From the NCBI RefSeq assembly GCF_033100135.1, contig NZ_CP136920.1, forward strand, positions 3,715,001-3,779,000: a stretch of DNA of 64,000 bases. The letters are read 5' to 3'. Position 1 is the stretch's first letter, and each line of letters starts with the position of its first letter. This document shows, piece by piece, positions 9,857-18,104 of the stretch. Source of the stretch: Rubellicoccus peritrichatus (GTDB lineage: Bacteria; Verrucomicrobiota; Verrucomicrobiia; Opitutales; Cerasicoccaceae). The position numbers were made by a program, and so were the translations under genes. The notes under the pieces were generated by a model. The model was not told the DNA's origin. It saw nothing but the letters and a program-made list of their open reading frames with translations, and searched no databases.

Positions 9857-11490
9857 CTGTCATTACGGGTGCTTCTGCCGGCTCCGGACTCGCCATATCC
9901 CGACGCCTTGTTGCGATGGGAATGCGAGTCTACGGAATCGATGCAGATTATGAAAACTGTGCCTGGAAGCATGAGGACTTTATCAAAGTCACTTGTGATG
10001 TATTCCGGCAGGACAAACTGGCAATGGCCTGGAAGGAGATCGTTGACCGTGACCCTGAAGTTTCTGTTCTGGTTCATGCTGCTCACGCAAAGGTTCCGGC
10101 TTCTCTGGAATCTGCGCATCCCGATGATATTCACCGTGCGCTTGAAGCACGATTGATCGGGCCAACGCTTTTGATGCGTTACGCGCTTCCCAGAATCATT
10201 CGGATTCGTGGTACTGTGCTTTTCCTGACAACGAATACTGGTAATGCGATTGATTACATGGTCGATGGCGCGATTGCCTCGCTATCATCTGCAGCATTTG
10301 CCGAATTGCGTGATACTGGAGTCAAGATTTGTGAAATCGCTCTCCAGCCTAATGTTGAAGGTGAAGAGGCTGATTCTCGATTTACGCGTATTGACTTTGA
10401 TGTTGTTGGTGAGGCGGTGGAGAGCATTTTGCGATTGCCGGCAAACAATGTGGTAACCCGTTTGGTCGTGCGTCCGCAGGCGACACGTGAGGAGCCGTTC
10501 AAAGCTACCGCACCTTTGTTACGTTGGGGGCCGGATGATATACAGTTGCCGCCGCGTGAGAAGTTCCCCGAAGAACCGGATCCGATCATGACGCCACCGC
10601 GCGAACGTCCTTTGGATGCGCCGCCTCCAGGCGAATATGACGATGATGACTTTGAAGATGAAGACGATGAGTTGGACCGCCTTTTGGAGGAGTCCAGGCA
10701 GAGACTGAAAAAACAAGCCGATCGCAGTCGACAAAGCAGAGGTCAACGTGGTGATCGAAACCAACGTGGCGGTCGAAATCGAAGGGGCTCGAATCAACGT
10801 AGTCGAGATGATAATCGCCGAAGTGATGAAGAGCATAAGCGAGATGATGATAGGCGTCCATCGGACGAAGGCGAAGGCCGCCGGGATGAAAGTCAGCAAA
10901 GCGAACAACGGCCCAGGGATTCTCAAAACCAAAATCCAGAAGGAGATAATCCAAACAGGCGCCGCCGTCGTCGAGGCCGTCGCCGTGGTGGTCGCAGGGA
11001 TCGTGATGATCGTTGTCCTGACCAGCGTGATGATGGTGCTGATCGTCAACAAAGTGATCGTAGTAGTGCAATTCCAACAGGCGAAAGTCGCCGTGATGAT
11101 CGCTCTGGAAAGGCTGGGGACGAAAGCCATTCCGATGGGATAAGAAAGCAGGATCGCTCAGATCGGCATTCTGATTCACAAGCCGAAGCTCCTAAAGAAT
11201 TTTCTAAAAAGCCGCAGCCAACACTCAACAAAGCTCCCAAAGAGAAGACAGCTGGTCTAGTAACAGATACACTTACGAAGGAAGAAAGCTCTAAACCAAA
11301 GAAAAAAGCTGCGAAAAAGGCAGTAAAGAAAGTGGCTAAGAAAGCCGTCAAAAAGACGGCAACCAAAAAGGCCGCTACAAAAAAGGCAGCGAAGACAGTT
11401 AAGAAGGCAGCAAAGAAGGCCGTTAAAAAAGCGGCAAAGAAGGCTGTCAAGAAGACGGTGTCCAAGGCCAGGAAAGAGACAAGTGACTAA
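9847..11490 (+). CDS. SDR-fold protein with acidic linker, Arg/Asp-rich region and histone-H1-like Lys/Ala tail
   Basis: A 547-aa fusion. Residues 1-215 are a short-chain dehydrogenase Rossmann fold with TGASAGSG at 7-14. The catalytic set looks broken: the usual NNAG is HAAH (77-80 region), and the YxxxK motif reads Tyr137-MVD-Gly141, with glycine in place of lysine. Residues about 255-275 are acidic (EYDDDDFEDEDDELD). About 276-420 are rich in Arg, Asp, Gly and Gln, including RRRRRRGRRRGGRRDRDD. Residues about 478-545 repeat KKA/AVKK units like the C-terminal tails of eukaryotic H1 and bacterial AlgP/HctB-type proteins. The tail should be disordered and bind nucleic acid. It starts inside the SPL radical SAM gene, suggesting a joint role. 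Function is unknown. Confidence 0.85.
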   Translation: MDVAVITGASAGSGLAISRRLVAMGMRVYGIDADYENCAWKHEDFIKVTCDVFRQDKLAMAWKEIVDRDPEVSVLVHAAHAKVPASLESAHPDDIHRALEARLIGPTLLMRYALPRIIRIRGTVLFLTTNTGNAIDYMVDGAIASLSSAAFAELRDTGVKICEIALQPNVEGEEADSRFTRIDFDVVGEAVESILRLPANNVVTRLVVRPQATREEPFKATAPLLRWGPDDIQLPPREKFPEEPDPIMTPPRERPLDAPPPGEYDDDDFEDEDDELDRLLEESRQRLKKQADRSRQSRGQRGDRNQRGGRNRRGSNQRSRDDNRRSDEEHKRDDDRRPSDEGEGRRDESQQSEQRPRDSQNQNPEGDNPNRRRRRRGRRRGGRRDRDDRCPDQRDDGADRQQSDRSSAIPTGESRRDDRSGKAGDESHSDGIRKQDRSDRHSDSQAEAPKEFSKKPQPTLNKAPKEKTAGLVTDTLTKEESSKPKKKAAKKAVKKVAKKAVKKTATKKAATKKAAKTVKKAAKKAVKKAAKKAVKKTVSKARKETSD

Positions 11491-11679
11491 GCAATCATAA
11501 GCGTTTCATCACATGAAGCACTTGATCGTCTGTGTGAAGCAACTGCTGTTGTCTCTGAAGCAATTGCTGCAGGCTATAAAACGATATCCGCAAATTGAAC
11601 TGGGGAAGCCTTCTAGATATTCTATTCTGGACTTCCAGCTCTAATATGAAATCCACCATAGGGGTATTTAAAAGAGAGT

Positions 11680-12102
11680 TTATTCATCCTCATCCGCTGG
11701 AATTGCTTCGGTTGTATTATTGGGGAGTTCATGCGGGAGGAAGAAGTAGTAGCTGCCAAGCCATAATCCCCAGGCCCATCGGTATAACAACATCGGACCA
11801 ATAACACCAGCGGCCAGGCAAAGGTAGATTATGGTTTGCACTGAGAACCATTCAATGAATCCGATGACCAGGATGAGGGGAAAAATCCCGAAAACGATCA
11901 GCCCGTAGTTCCAGACCATTGCGCCCAAAAAGAAACCTTCGTTGCGCGATAGCTTCAACCCACAAGAAGTACAACGATAACGTAAACGAAACCAGCCGCG
12001 AAACAAGCCCTTGGACCCACAGTTCGGACACTGGATTTTGAGTCCTCGCTTTAAAATCTCAGACTTGGACACTGTGTTGCCATTATCACTGACTGTGTTC
12101 AT
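11680..12102 (-). CDS. DUF983 family protein (zinc ribbon plus two membrane helices)
   Basis: A 140-aa protein with an N-terminal four-cysteine zinc ribbon (CPNCGSKGLFRG at about 25-36 and CTSCGLKLSRNEG at about 44-56) followed by two membrane helices (about 60-80 and 88-108), the DUF983 layout. In other bacteria DUF983 genes occur near cytochrome oxidase genes, but not here. It follows the farnesyl diphosphate synthase gene by 13 bp in the same direction and is probably its operon partner. The end (LPNNTTEAIPADEDE) is acidic. Function is unknown. Confidence 0.88.
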   Translation of the reverse strand: MNTVSDNGNTVSKSEILKRGLKIQCPNCGSKGLFRGWFRLRYRCTSCGLKLSRNEGFFLGAMVWNYGLIVFGIFPLILVIGFIEWFSVQTIIYLCLAAGVIGPMLLYRWAWGLWLGSYYFFLPHELPNNTTEAIPADEDE

Positions 12103-12115
12103 GGCGTTACTCGAC

Positions 12116-12994
12116 TCAATGAATTCGTTGCTCCATGTATTTGGCGAGTTCGATCAAGAGTGTGTTGTTACCGCCAATTTCGTCAAAATAACGGATGGCC
12201 TCGGCAGTGTGCTCTTGAGCTTTCTTTCGTGATTTCTCAAGACCGTAGAGGGAAGGGTAAGTCATTTTCTTGTTTTCCTCATCAGCACCGACTGGCTTGC
12301 CCATGGTTTCCGCGTCTGAGGTCTCATCCAGGATGTCATCAATGATCTGAAAGGCCAAGCCCAGGTGCCGTCCTGCATTTCGGATTAATTCCACTTTTTC
12401 ATCTGAGGCATCTGCCAGCCGCAAGCCCATGACTAGGCTGCAGGTTATCAAAGCGGCTGTTTTATTCAGGTGAATAAAATCCAGGCTCTCTACGGTGGGT
12501 GTGGCCCTTTCTCCGAGCAGATCTTCCATCTGCCCGCCAATCAGATGTTCGCTGCCACTGGCTTTGCCTAGTTCACAGACGAGATCATTTGCGAGTTTTG
12601 GTGTTTCACGATAATTGTGAGCCAACATCCAGAGCGAGTAGGTTAGAAGCGCATCCCCGGCAAGCAGGGCAGTTTCTTCGTCAAACTGTTTGTGACAGGA
12701 AGGTTTGCCCCGGCGCAAATCCGAGTCGTCCATGCAGGGGAGGTCGTCATGGATAAGGCTATAGGTGTGCATGCATTCGATCGAAACGGCCGCTGGCATG
12801 GGATCATTCTTTGATTCGAAGAGTGCATGTGCCGCCAGGACAAGGCATGGGCGAAGTCGCTTGCCTCCTGCATCAAGGCTATAGCGCATGGCTTCATGTA
12901 GAACCGCCGGGCGAGTTTTTGTATTGGGAACCAGGCTCGCGATCGATGCTTCGACGCGTTCCTGATACTCCTTTAGTGTTGCTTTGAAATCCAT
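12116..12994 (-). CDS. ispA: Polyprenyl diphosphate synthase, farnesyl diphosphate synthase type
   Basis: Condenses isopentenyl diphosphate with DMAPP and GPP to make farnesyl (possibly geranylgeranyl) diphosphate for ubiquinone/menaquinone, undecaprenyl and carotenoid pathways; cytoplasmic. At 292 aa it has the usual length. The first Asp-rich motif is YSLIHDDLPCMDDSDLRRG, with the DDx4D spacing of bacterial short-chain synthases, and the second is QIIDDILDETSDAETMGK. The substrate lysine/arginine motif GGKRLRPCLVLAAH lies near residue 43. Start ATG at 12994. The DUF983 gene lies 13 bp downstream. Confidence 0.94.
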   Translation of the reverse strand: MDFKATLKEYQERVEASIASLVPNTKTRPAVLHEAMRYSLDAGGKRLRPCLVLAAHALFESKNDPMPAAVSIECMHTYSLIHDDLPCMDDSDLRRGKPSCHKQFDEETALLAGDALLTYSLWMLAHNYRETPKLANDLVCELGKASGSEHLIGGQMEDLLGERATPTVESLDFIHLNKTAALITCSLVMGLRLADASDEKVELIRNAGRHLGLAFQIIDDILDETSDAETMGKPVGADEENKKMTYPSLYGLEKSRKKAQEHTAEAIRYFDEIGGNNTLLIELAKYMEQRIH

Positions 12995-13033
12995 TGAAGA
13001 AAGACTCTCTCGAAATTTTGTAAACTATTGGCA

Positions 13034-13624
13034 ATGGCAACCATCGATTCAGTTTGCGAGCGCATTTTTTCTGCAGAGGGTTCCTGGAGGAGACTTCTTT
13101 TCGGCGGACTGCTCTGCCTTTCCATAATTGGTATCCCATTTGCGGCCGGTTATCTCTTTCATTATGCGGCTTCGCTGCGTTCTGGGGATCGAGTTGAGCT
13201 TCCGCCCTGGGGTGAGTGGACAAAACGTTTTATCGCGGGTCTCCACTTTCTGGGAGTCTTTGCTGTCTGGTATTTGCTCGTTTTGTTTCTGGGCTTTGTT
13301 TTTGGCTGGTTGATTGAGGCTGTAACACTCGGATTGCTTTGGTGGGCTGGATACGTAATCACGATGTTGGCGAGTGCGGCAGCACCAGCATTTTTTGCTT
13401 CTGCCTTGAATGAATATCTGAAGCGTGAGAGCTGGTCTGCACTCAAAGATATCTCTGCCATCCTGGTTCCAATCCGGTCCCATTGGATTGCGTTGCTCCT
13501 TCCAGGAGCAGCTTGGATTGGTCTATTGACCATTGCCCTGCCGCTTTTGCCCTTTGCGTTTTTCCTTGGATTTACAGCCCTTCTTGCCTATTACATACCC
13601 CTATTTGCAGGACAGAATCGTTAA
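13034..13624 (+). CDS. DUF4013-like membrane protein
   Basis: A 196-aa integral membrane protein with about five helices. The short cytoplasmic segment LPPWGEWTKRFIAGLHFLG is typical of DUF4013, in which a 'LPxW..w...F..Gl' stretch follows the first helix pair. I chose the ATG at 13034 (MATIDSVCERIF) over a TTG six bases upstream. Divergent from ispA (39 bp between starts), so the two promoters must overlap. It is followed by the FmdB-type zinc ribbon gene after 27 bp. Function of the family is unknown. Confidence 0.72.
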   Translation: MATIDSVCERIFSAEGSWRRLLFGGLLCLSIIGIPFAAGYLFHYAASLRSGDRVELPPWGEWTKRFIAGLHFLGVFAVWYLLVLFLGFVFGWLIEAVTLGLLWWAGYVITMLASAAAPAFFASALNEYLKRESWSALKDISAILVPIRSHWIALLLPGAAWIGLLTIALPLLPFAFFLGFTALLAYYIPLFAGQNR

Positions 13625-13651
13625 GTTCTGGAAAAATTAGATTCATAAATT

Positions 13652-13933
13652 ATGCCGACATACGAATATCATTGTGATGCATGTGAACGCGATCTGGAGA
13701 TTTTCCAGTCGATGAAGGACGATGCGCTAACGGTTTGCCCTGAATGCGGAAAAAAGGGGAAAATCCATCGCCAGATCAGTGGTGGGGCTGGAATCATCTT
13801 CAAAGGGTCCGGTTTTTACGAAACAGATTACAAATCGAAGTCAGAACCCAAGACCTCAGAAAAGTCAGAGTCAAAGACCTCCGAAACGAAATCTCCCAAG
13901 AAAGAAAAAACAGCAGCAGCGGCTGCATCATAA
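13652..13933 (+). CDS. FmdB-type zinc ribbon protein
   Basis: A 93-aa protein with the FmdB/CxxC_CXXC_SSSS domain at its start: MPTYEYHCDACERDLEIFQS, then CPECGKKGKIHRQ, two CxxC knuckles that bind zinc. The rest (about 60-93) is a low-complexity Lys/Ser/Thr/Glu tail ending in an alanine run. The first members were proposed regulators of formamidase/amidase genes, but the domain is very common and its role here is unknown. It lies 27 bp after the DUF4013 gene and 10 bp before the next gene, so the three are probably one operon. Confidence 0.9.
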   Translation: MPTYEYHCDACERDLEIFQSMKDDALTVCPECGKKGKIHRQISGGAGIIFKGSGFYETDYKSKSEPKTSEKSESKTSETKSPKKEKTAAAAAS

Positions 13934-13943
13934 AAGGTAAGCC

Positions 13944-14642
13944 ATGAGCCTGAAACGAGAGAAACAGAAGGCAAAAGAAGCACGCGAAGCCAGCCTTGGC
14001 GGCGCCCTAGTCTTGGCTGCGATCAGTTTACTTCTCGGAATTTTACTTGGAGTTTACAATCTAGCCGCCATCCCGGTCAACGAAGTGCGGGAAATGCCCC
14101 CTGAAGAGGAAATTCAGAAAGATGTTGTCTACTACGTACAGGGGCAGGAACGTGGAGGTAATTCATATCGCAGCAAAGAAGCTGCACTGTTTGACAGTCG
14201 TCCAGGGAGTGTCGCTCTCAATGAAGCAGAATTGAACACTTGGTCGCGAAATACCTTTAAATTTGGAGCACCTGCAAAACCAGGCGAAGAAGAAGAGGAG
14301 ACTTATGTCACCTTAAAGCCTGCGGCTCCCAAATTTCGCATTCATGACAATCTTATAAATATTTCAATGTCAATGGAGGTTGAAATATTTGGGAAAAGCC
14401 AGAAGGTTTTGGTTCAATCTGAGGGGACTTTTTCTGATGCAACTGGTGTTTGGGAGTTTGTGCCATTGCATACGTATATTGGTTCAGCGCGAATTCCACC
14501 TGATGTTGCAGCTCCACAATTAGTGTCAAAACTGATGAATGTTTTTGAGCAGTCAGAGGATTATGAAAAGCTCTATGCCATGTGGAATAATCTGTCAGGT
14601 GTCGAAGTTTCAGGTGATGAGCTGATTTTAGCGAAAAAGTGA
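13944..14642 (+). CDS. Membrane-anchored protein of unknown function
   Basis: A 232-aa protein with a basic cytoplasmic start (MSLKREKQKAKEAREAS), one membrane helix (about 19-42) and a C-terminal domain that should face the periplasm (about 50-230). I recognise no family. The last part (FVPLHTYIGSARIPPDVA and the end of the domain) suggests a beta-rich fold. Its TGA stop overlaps the GTG start of the following gene (GTGA), so the two proteins are made in a coupled way and may form a pair in the envelope. Confidence 0.75.
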   Translation: MSLKREKQKAKEAREASLGGALVLAAISLLLGILLGVYNLAAIPVNEVREMPPEEEIQKDVVYYVQGQERGGNSYRSKEAALFDSRPGSVALNEAELNTWSRNTFKFGAPAKPGEEEEETYVTLKPAAPKFRIHDNLINISMSMEVEIFGKSQKVLVQSEGTFSDATGVWEFVPLHTYIGSARIPPDVAAPQLVSKLMNVFEQSEDYEKLYAMWNNLSGVEVSGDELILAKK

Positions 14643-15826
14643 TATCAACTGAGAGCCACATACCTCGCATTTTTTGCCTTGGTGAGATATTCGGGTCAAG
14701 AATAGCCATGCTGGCAGTGCTTTGTGGCATTGGACTTTTGGGAGCTTCGATATCGAGAGCTGATACTGAGCTAGCCGAACGCTTTTCAGAGAATAACCTT
14801 TTTCAGGTAATTGGCTTTAGCTACGAAGCTGTCCAGTTTACAGGCCAGATGGCGGATCAATGTGTTAATCTGGGAAAAGATTACCTCCCCATCCCTTTAA
14901 ATCCTCCTCAGCCTGTCTTGGTGAAGTTGGTCCCTCAGGAAGCAGCAAATTCAGAAACGCCATACTATTTGCGAAGCCAGGTTGATGGTGGTGTCCATGT
15001 TTATATTCATTGGGGGGAAGATACGAAATTCGAAGATGTTTGTCAGGCATTGGCCAGTGGCATGCTGCAACGAACTGCGATTTGGCACTACGGGCATGAT
15101 GCCGGAGCAAAGGTTCCAGATTGGTTTGAGCTGGCATTTGGTCAGCTTCTGGCCACAAAAATCAGAGCAGCTCTTATTGATCAGCAGCGTGAAGAAGCTT
15201 TGGATTCCGGCTGTATGCCAGCTGTTGACATTGTCGGAGTGGAAGGTCCGTTTGGTGAGAATATCGATAGTATCGCATTAAACTCGGTCTGGTTTTTCCG
15301 ATTCCTTCAAGCACAAGCCAAAGATATGACGATGTTTCGGCGTGTCTGTACGGCTTTTCTTGCAGATTTAGAGCCTATTTCTGTTTTGGTGAAAGGCTAC
15401 CCGGATGAATTTAAGAGCATTCAAGAGTTGGAACTTTGGTGGGAGGTCGGTTTTCAAGCAACCGTCAGGGGAAGGCAGACACCGTTTTATTCCATGCAGG
15501 AATCCCGGGAATTGATTCGTCGTTTTGCCTTTATCACATTTCAGGAAGATGAAGTTGATGTGCGTGTTGCGGTCAATGATTTGCGCCCCTACCAGGAGGA
15601 TGATAACTATAAGGTTGCAGTGCAAAACCGCCTGAGAGAAGTGAAGATTGAGATTCAGAAAATTAACCCTGTGTATTTCAATGCATTGTTATCTCTTGGG
15701 GTTGCCCTGGAAGCTGCTAATTCCGTAGAGGAATCGGAATACGAGTTAGGATTAGAGGCTTTTGCCAGTGATTACAGCAGCGCTCAAAAACTGGAACTTG
15801 AGATCCGGCGATTGCTTCGATGGTAG
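14639..15826 (+). CDS. Secreted/envelope protein of unknown function, translationally coupled to preceding gene
   Basis: A 395-aa protein from a GTG start that overlaps the stop of the previous gene by 4 bp. A second possible start is the ATG at 14708, which gives a cleaner signal peptide (MLAVLCGIGLLGASISRAD). The middle (about 105-190: VHVYIHWGEDTKFEDVCQAL, then AKVPDWFELAFGQLLATK) resembles the layout of gluzincin-like 'peptidase MA' domains, where an HExxH motif would sit near 'LASGMLQRTAIWHYG', but no HExxH is seen. If related, it is not an active metalloprotease. No named family is recognised with confidence. Confidence 0.72.
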   Translation: MISTESHIPRIFCLGEIFGSRIAMLAVLCGIGLLGASISRADTELAERFSENNLFQVIGFSYEAVQFTGQMADQCVNLGKDYLPIPLNPPQPVLVKLVPQEAANSETPYYLRSQVDGGVHVYIHWGEDTKFEDVCQALASGMLQRTAIWHYGHDAGAKVPDWFELAFGQLLATKIRAALIDQQREEALDSGCMPAVDIVGVEGPFGENIDSIALNSVWFFRFLQAQAKDMTMFRRVCTAFLADLEPISVLVKGYPDEFKSIQELELWWEVGFQATVRGRQTPFYSMQESRELIRRFAFITFQEDEVDVRVAVNDLRPYQEDDNYKVAVQNRLREVKIEIQKINPVYFNALLSLGVALEAANSVEESEYELGLEAFASDYSSAQKLELEIRRLLRW

Positions 15827-15844
15827 AGCCGAATTTTGGTCAAC

Positions 15845-17149
15845 TCAGAAGTAAAATAGGTCGTCCGAATTGTTCGGATCATTAAGAAAGTTCTGACCAT
15901 TCGTTGTGTCGAAAAACACTCTTGGTTGGGTATCTAGCTCGAAGAAATAGACCCAACCAATGTTATTGACGTAAATAAAGGGATAAACTGCTCGACTGGT
16001 CCAGCTCCACTCCAGAGATGCCGAATACCACCACATTCCAGATTCACTGCCTTGGTAAAACATAAGTCCATGCTGATCGTGGAGCAGTAGACCTGGATTG
16101 GCTCCGTTTGTGACAACCAGATCGAAAAAGCTGCCAAACCATGCCGTAGTAATATAGGCGGCGTTATTAAAGGTTTGGGTGTCACTACCGAAGTCTACTG
16201 GTGGATTTTGGACGCTTGCACCACTCGTAGTGAAATCGAGCTTCACGCTTTGATTATTGAAAGTAAACTGCTGGCTTTGATTGCTCCCAAGTGCACTTCC
16301 AGAGGCTGTAACTGTGACAGTGCCGGAAACATTCTCCATTGGTATGGCATAGCCACCAGATGAGGAGGTAACGGCAAAAAAGTCGCCCTGGTCCGGTGTG
16401 ATCGTGATTCCTGAAATACCTTCACCTTCTGAATAGAATCCATCTCCGTCGTCGTCAGAGTAGACGACACCTACTATGTAATCGACATCATTGCTGGGCC
16501 GTCCGAAGTCTTGTGTGACAACCAAAGGACCAAGAACGGTGGTACCAGCAGTATTTGTGTCTGGTCGAATCCCAATGCCAATTTCCGTGAAGGGATCATC
16601 CGGATTATTGAAGTCCATAATGGCACTGCGATGACCAGGAGGATCTTGAATGCCATTTGGTGTATTGCCCCAGTCGATTTGGAAAGCAGCATGGCCCATC
16701 CATGGGTTTTCCATGTAGGCATAGACATTTTCACGTAGGGATGATTGTGCCGTATAACCAGCAGTGTTGGTACGTGTTCTGAGATTCGGGCCATTAGCAA
16801 ATTGATGAGTTTGCTCATCTCCCACAATCATCGCCTCAGTATGAGTATCGGCGGATTCCAGCAATTGGCTGTTGAAGGCGAGGGGAGGCACTGCCTGATA
16901 GCTGTTAAAGGCGTTGGTTACATCACTGATTACAACACCAAAAGTATTTATTGCATTGATAACATCGGGGTCAGTTGAGGTGACAAGGCGCTGACCTTCG
17001 GCAGAAGGGTTGGCCCTCGCTCGATTGATGTATTCCAGCATCAGCTGCTCTGCATCACTAGGATTACCGTGGCTGAATTGTTGCTGTTGTCCAAATACTA
17101 GATATGGTGCTAAAAGTGCAGCGGTAAGGATAGGGAAACGAATCATCAT
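15845..17149 (-). CDS. Secreted CAP-domain (SCP/PR-1-like) protein
   Basis: A signal peptide (MMIRFPILTAALLAPYLVFG) is followed by a CAP domain (about 30-220). Visible CAP elements are MLEYINRARANPSAEGQRL, the first histidine in SADTHTEAM, LRENVYAYM (the GEN-like element), and GHRSAIMDFNN followed by FTEIGIGI. Next comes a small beta-sandwich domain like SdrD-B/carboxypeptidase regulatory repeats (VYSDDDGDGFYSEGEGISGI). The C-terminal 100 residues are rich in Trp/Tyr/Phe (WSWTSRAVYPFIYVNNIGWV), a module often found at the end of verrucomicrobial surface proteins. I chose the ATG at 17149 rather than a TTG at 17164. Role unknown; CAP proteins act in adhesion, lipid binding or defence. Confidence 0.85.
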   Translation of the reverse strand: MMIRFPILTAALLAPYLVFGQQQQFSHGNPSDAEQLMLEYINRARANPSAEGQRLVTSTDPDVINAINTFGVVISDVTNAFNSYQAVPPLAFNSQLLESADTHTEAMIVGDEQTHQFANGPNLRTRTNTAGYTAQSSLRENVYAYMENPWMGHAAFQIDWGNTPNGIQDPPGHRSAIMDFNNPDDPFTEIGIGIRPDTNTAGTTVLGPLVVTQDFGRPSNDVDYIVGVVYSDDDGDGFYSEGEGISGITITPDQGDFFAVTSSSGGYAIPMENVSGTVTVTASGSALGSNQSQQFTFNNQSVKLDFTTSGASVQNPPVDFGSDTQTFNNAAYITTAWFGSFFDLVVTNGANPGLLLHDQHGLMFYQGSESGMWWYSASLEWSWTSRAVYPFIYVNNIGWVYFFELDTQPRVFFDTTNGQNFLNDPNNSDDLFYF

Positions 17150-17239
17150 ACTGGATAAAAACAATTCATGACTCTAGAGAGTTATCCTTGTTTAAGCAAA
17201 CCTTGAATCCAGTGCCGCTGTTTTTAAGGGCGCGTTTAC

Positions 17240-17262
17240 AAAAAGAGCCCATTTTTCGGGCT
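17240..17262 (-). terminator. Rho-independent terminator of the response regulator gene
   Basis: On the - strand, AGCCC-GAAAAAT-GGGCT is followed by CTTTTTG. It lies about 125 bp after the stop of the response regulator gene and before the CAP gene, in the only sizeable gap (17150-17386) of this stretch. The stem is only five G/C-rich pairs, so efficiency is uncertain. Confidence 0.6.
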
Positions 17263-17386
17263 AATTAAGGGGGGACTGGGAGCTTTGCACGTGGTAGGTA
17301 ACTGTTTCAAAACGCCTGTTTCGCAAGTTTTGCGAGAGTGATCACTTCAGCAGTGCAAGATGGGCTGAATTAAAGACGATTATTGC

Positions 17387-18019
17387 TTAAACGGTTTCAG
17401 GGTGCCAGAAACCGTTCTTGATTCCATAACGCATTAATTCTGTTGTCGCGTGTATTTGAAGCTTTTTCATGATATTGCGGCGATGCCAAAGGACTGTGCT
17501 TGGCTTTAGGCCAACCTCATCACTGATCGCATTATTATCCAAACCACGTGAGAAAAGAGGCAACAACTCAAGCTCACGGTCTGATAGAATCCGTTGAAAA
17601 GAGCTGGGGTCTTGTTTCAGATCGTCACGCACTTCCGCAAACTGCTTGGTGAAGTAGGGCTTGCCTTCTGCCACTGTTTTTATGGCTTCCTGAACGACTT
17701 CAATCGGTTCAGACATCTTATTTACATAGCCAAGCACACCAGATTTCAACAGGCGGTAGACAGTAAACGTATCAATATGCCCGGAAAGCGCTAGAACGCG
17801 TATCCCCGGCTGTTCTTTTAACAAGATTTTGGTTACATCAATTCCATCAGGCTCAGGAATCATAATGTCCATTATGACTACTTCGGGCTTTTTTTTGCGA
17901 CAAACGCTGAGTGCTTCGCCGCCATCAGCAGCTTCGCCAACTACGTTGTAATCCTCATTGCACAGCTTGATTAGCATCTGCCGAAATAGCGTATGATCTT
18001 CTACTACTACAATTTCCAT
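17387..18019 (-). CDS. NarL/FixJ-type response regulator (orphan)
   Basis: Two-component response regulator of 210 aa. The receiver domain (1-120) has the acidic pair Glu7-Asp8, the phosphoacceptor Asp51 in VVIMDIMIPEPDG, and the conserved Lys101 in GYVNKM. The LuxR-type helix-turn-helix covers about 143-205 (LSDRELELLPLFSRGLDNNA; VGLKPSTVLWHRRNIMKKLQ). No histidine kinase is adjacent. It is divergent from the TonB-dependent receptor with 85 bp between starts, so it may control that receptor, though this is inference only. Confidence 0.92.
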   Translation of the reverse strand: MEIVVVEDHTLFRQMLIKLCNEDYNVVGEAADGGEALSVCRKKKPEVVIMDIMIPEPDGIDVTKILLKEQPGIRVLALSGHIDTFTVYRLLKSGVLGYVNKMSEPIEVVQEAIKTVAEGKPYFTKQFAEVRDDLKQDPSSFQRILSDRELELLPLFSRGLDNNAISDEVGLKPSTVLWHRRNIMKKLQIHATTELMRYGIKNGFWHPETV

Positions 18020-18104
18020 AATTCAAAGACTTGCTATCTGTCGTTTCTTAATCAACAGAATACGTGTCTTGTTATTAAATCTTCGAATATTTAATTTCCT
18101 GAAG

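Noticed and set aside
10519-11465. Long open frames on the - strand opposite the SDR-tail gene (hydrophobic and His/Asp-rich proteins)
   Set aside because: They are artefacts of the repetitive Lys- and Arg-rich codons on the coding strand, giving Leu/Ala/Phe runs in reverse.
11491-11600. GAAGCAA(C/T)TGCTG direct repeat after the SDR-tail gene as a terminator or binding site
   Set aside because: Only two loose copies, no stem with T-run, and the spacing suggests chance or decayed coding sequence.
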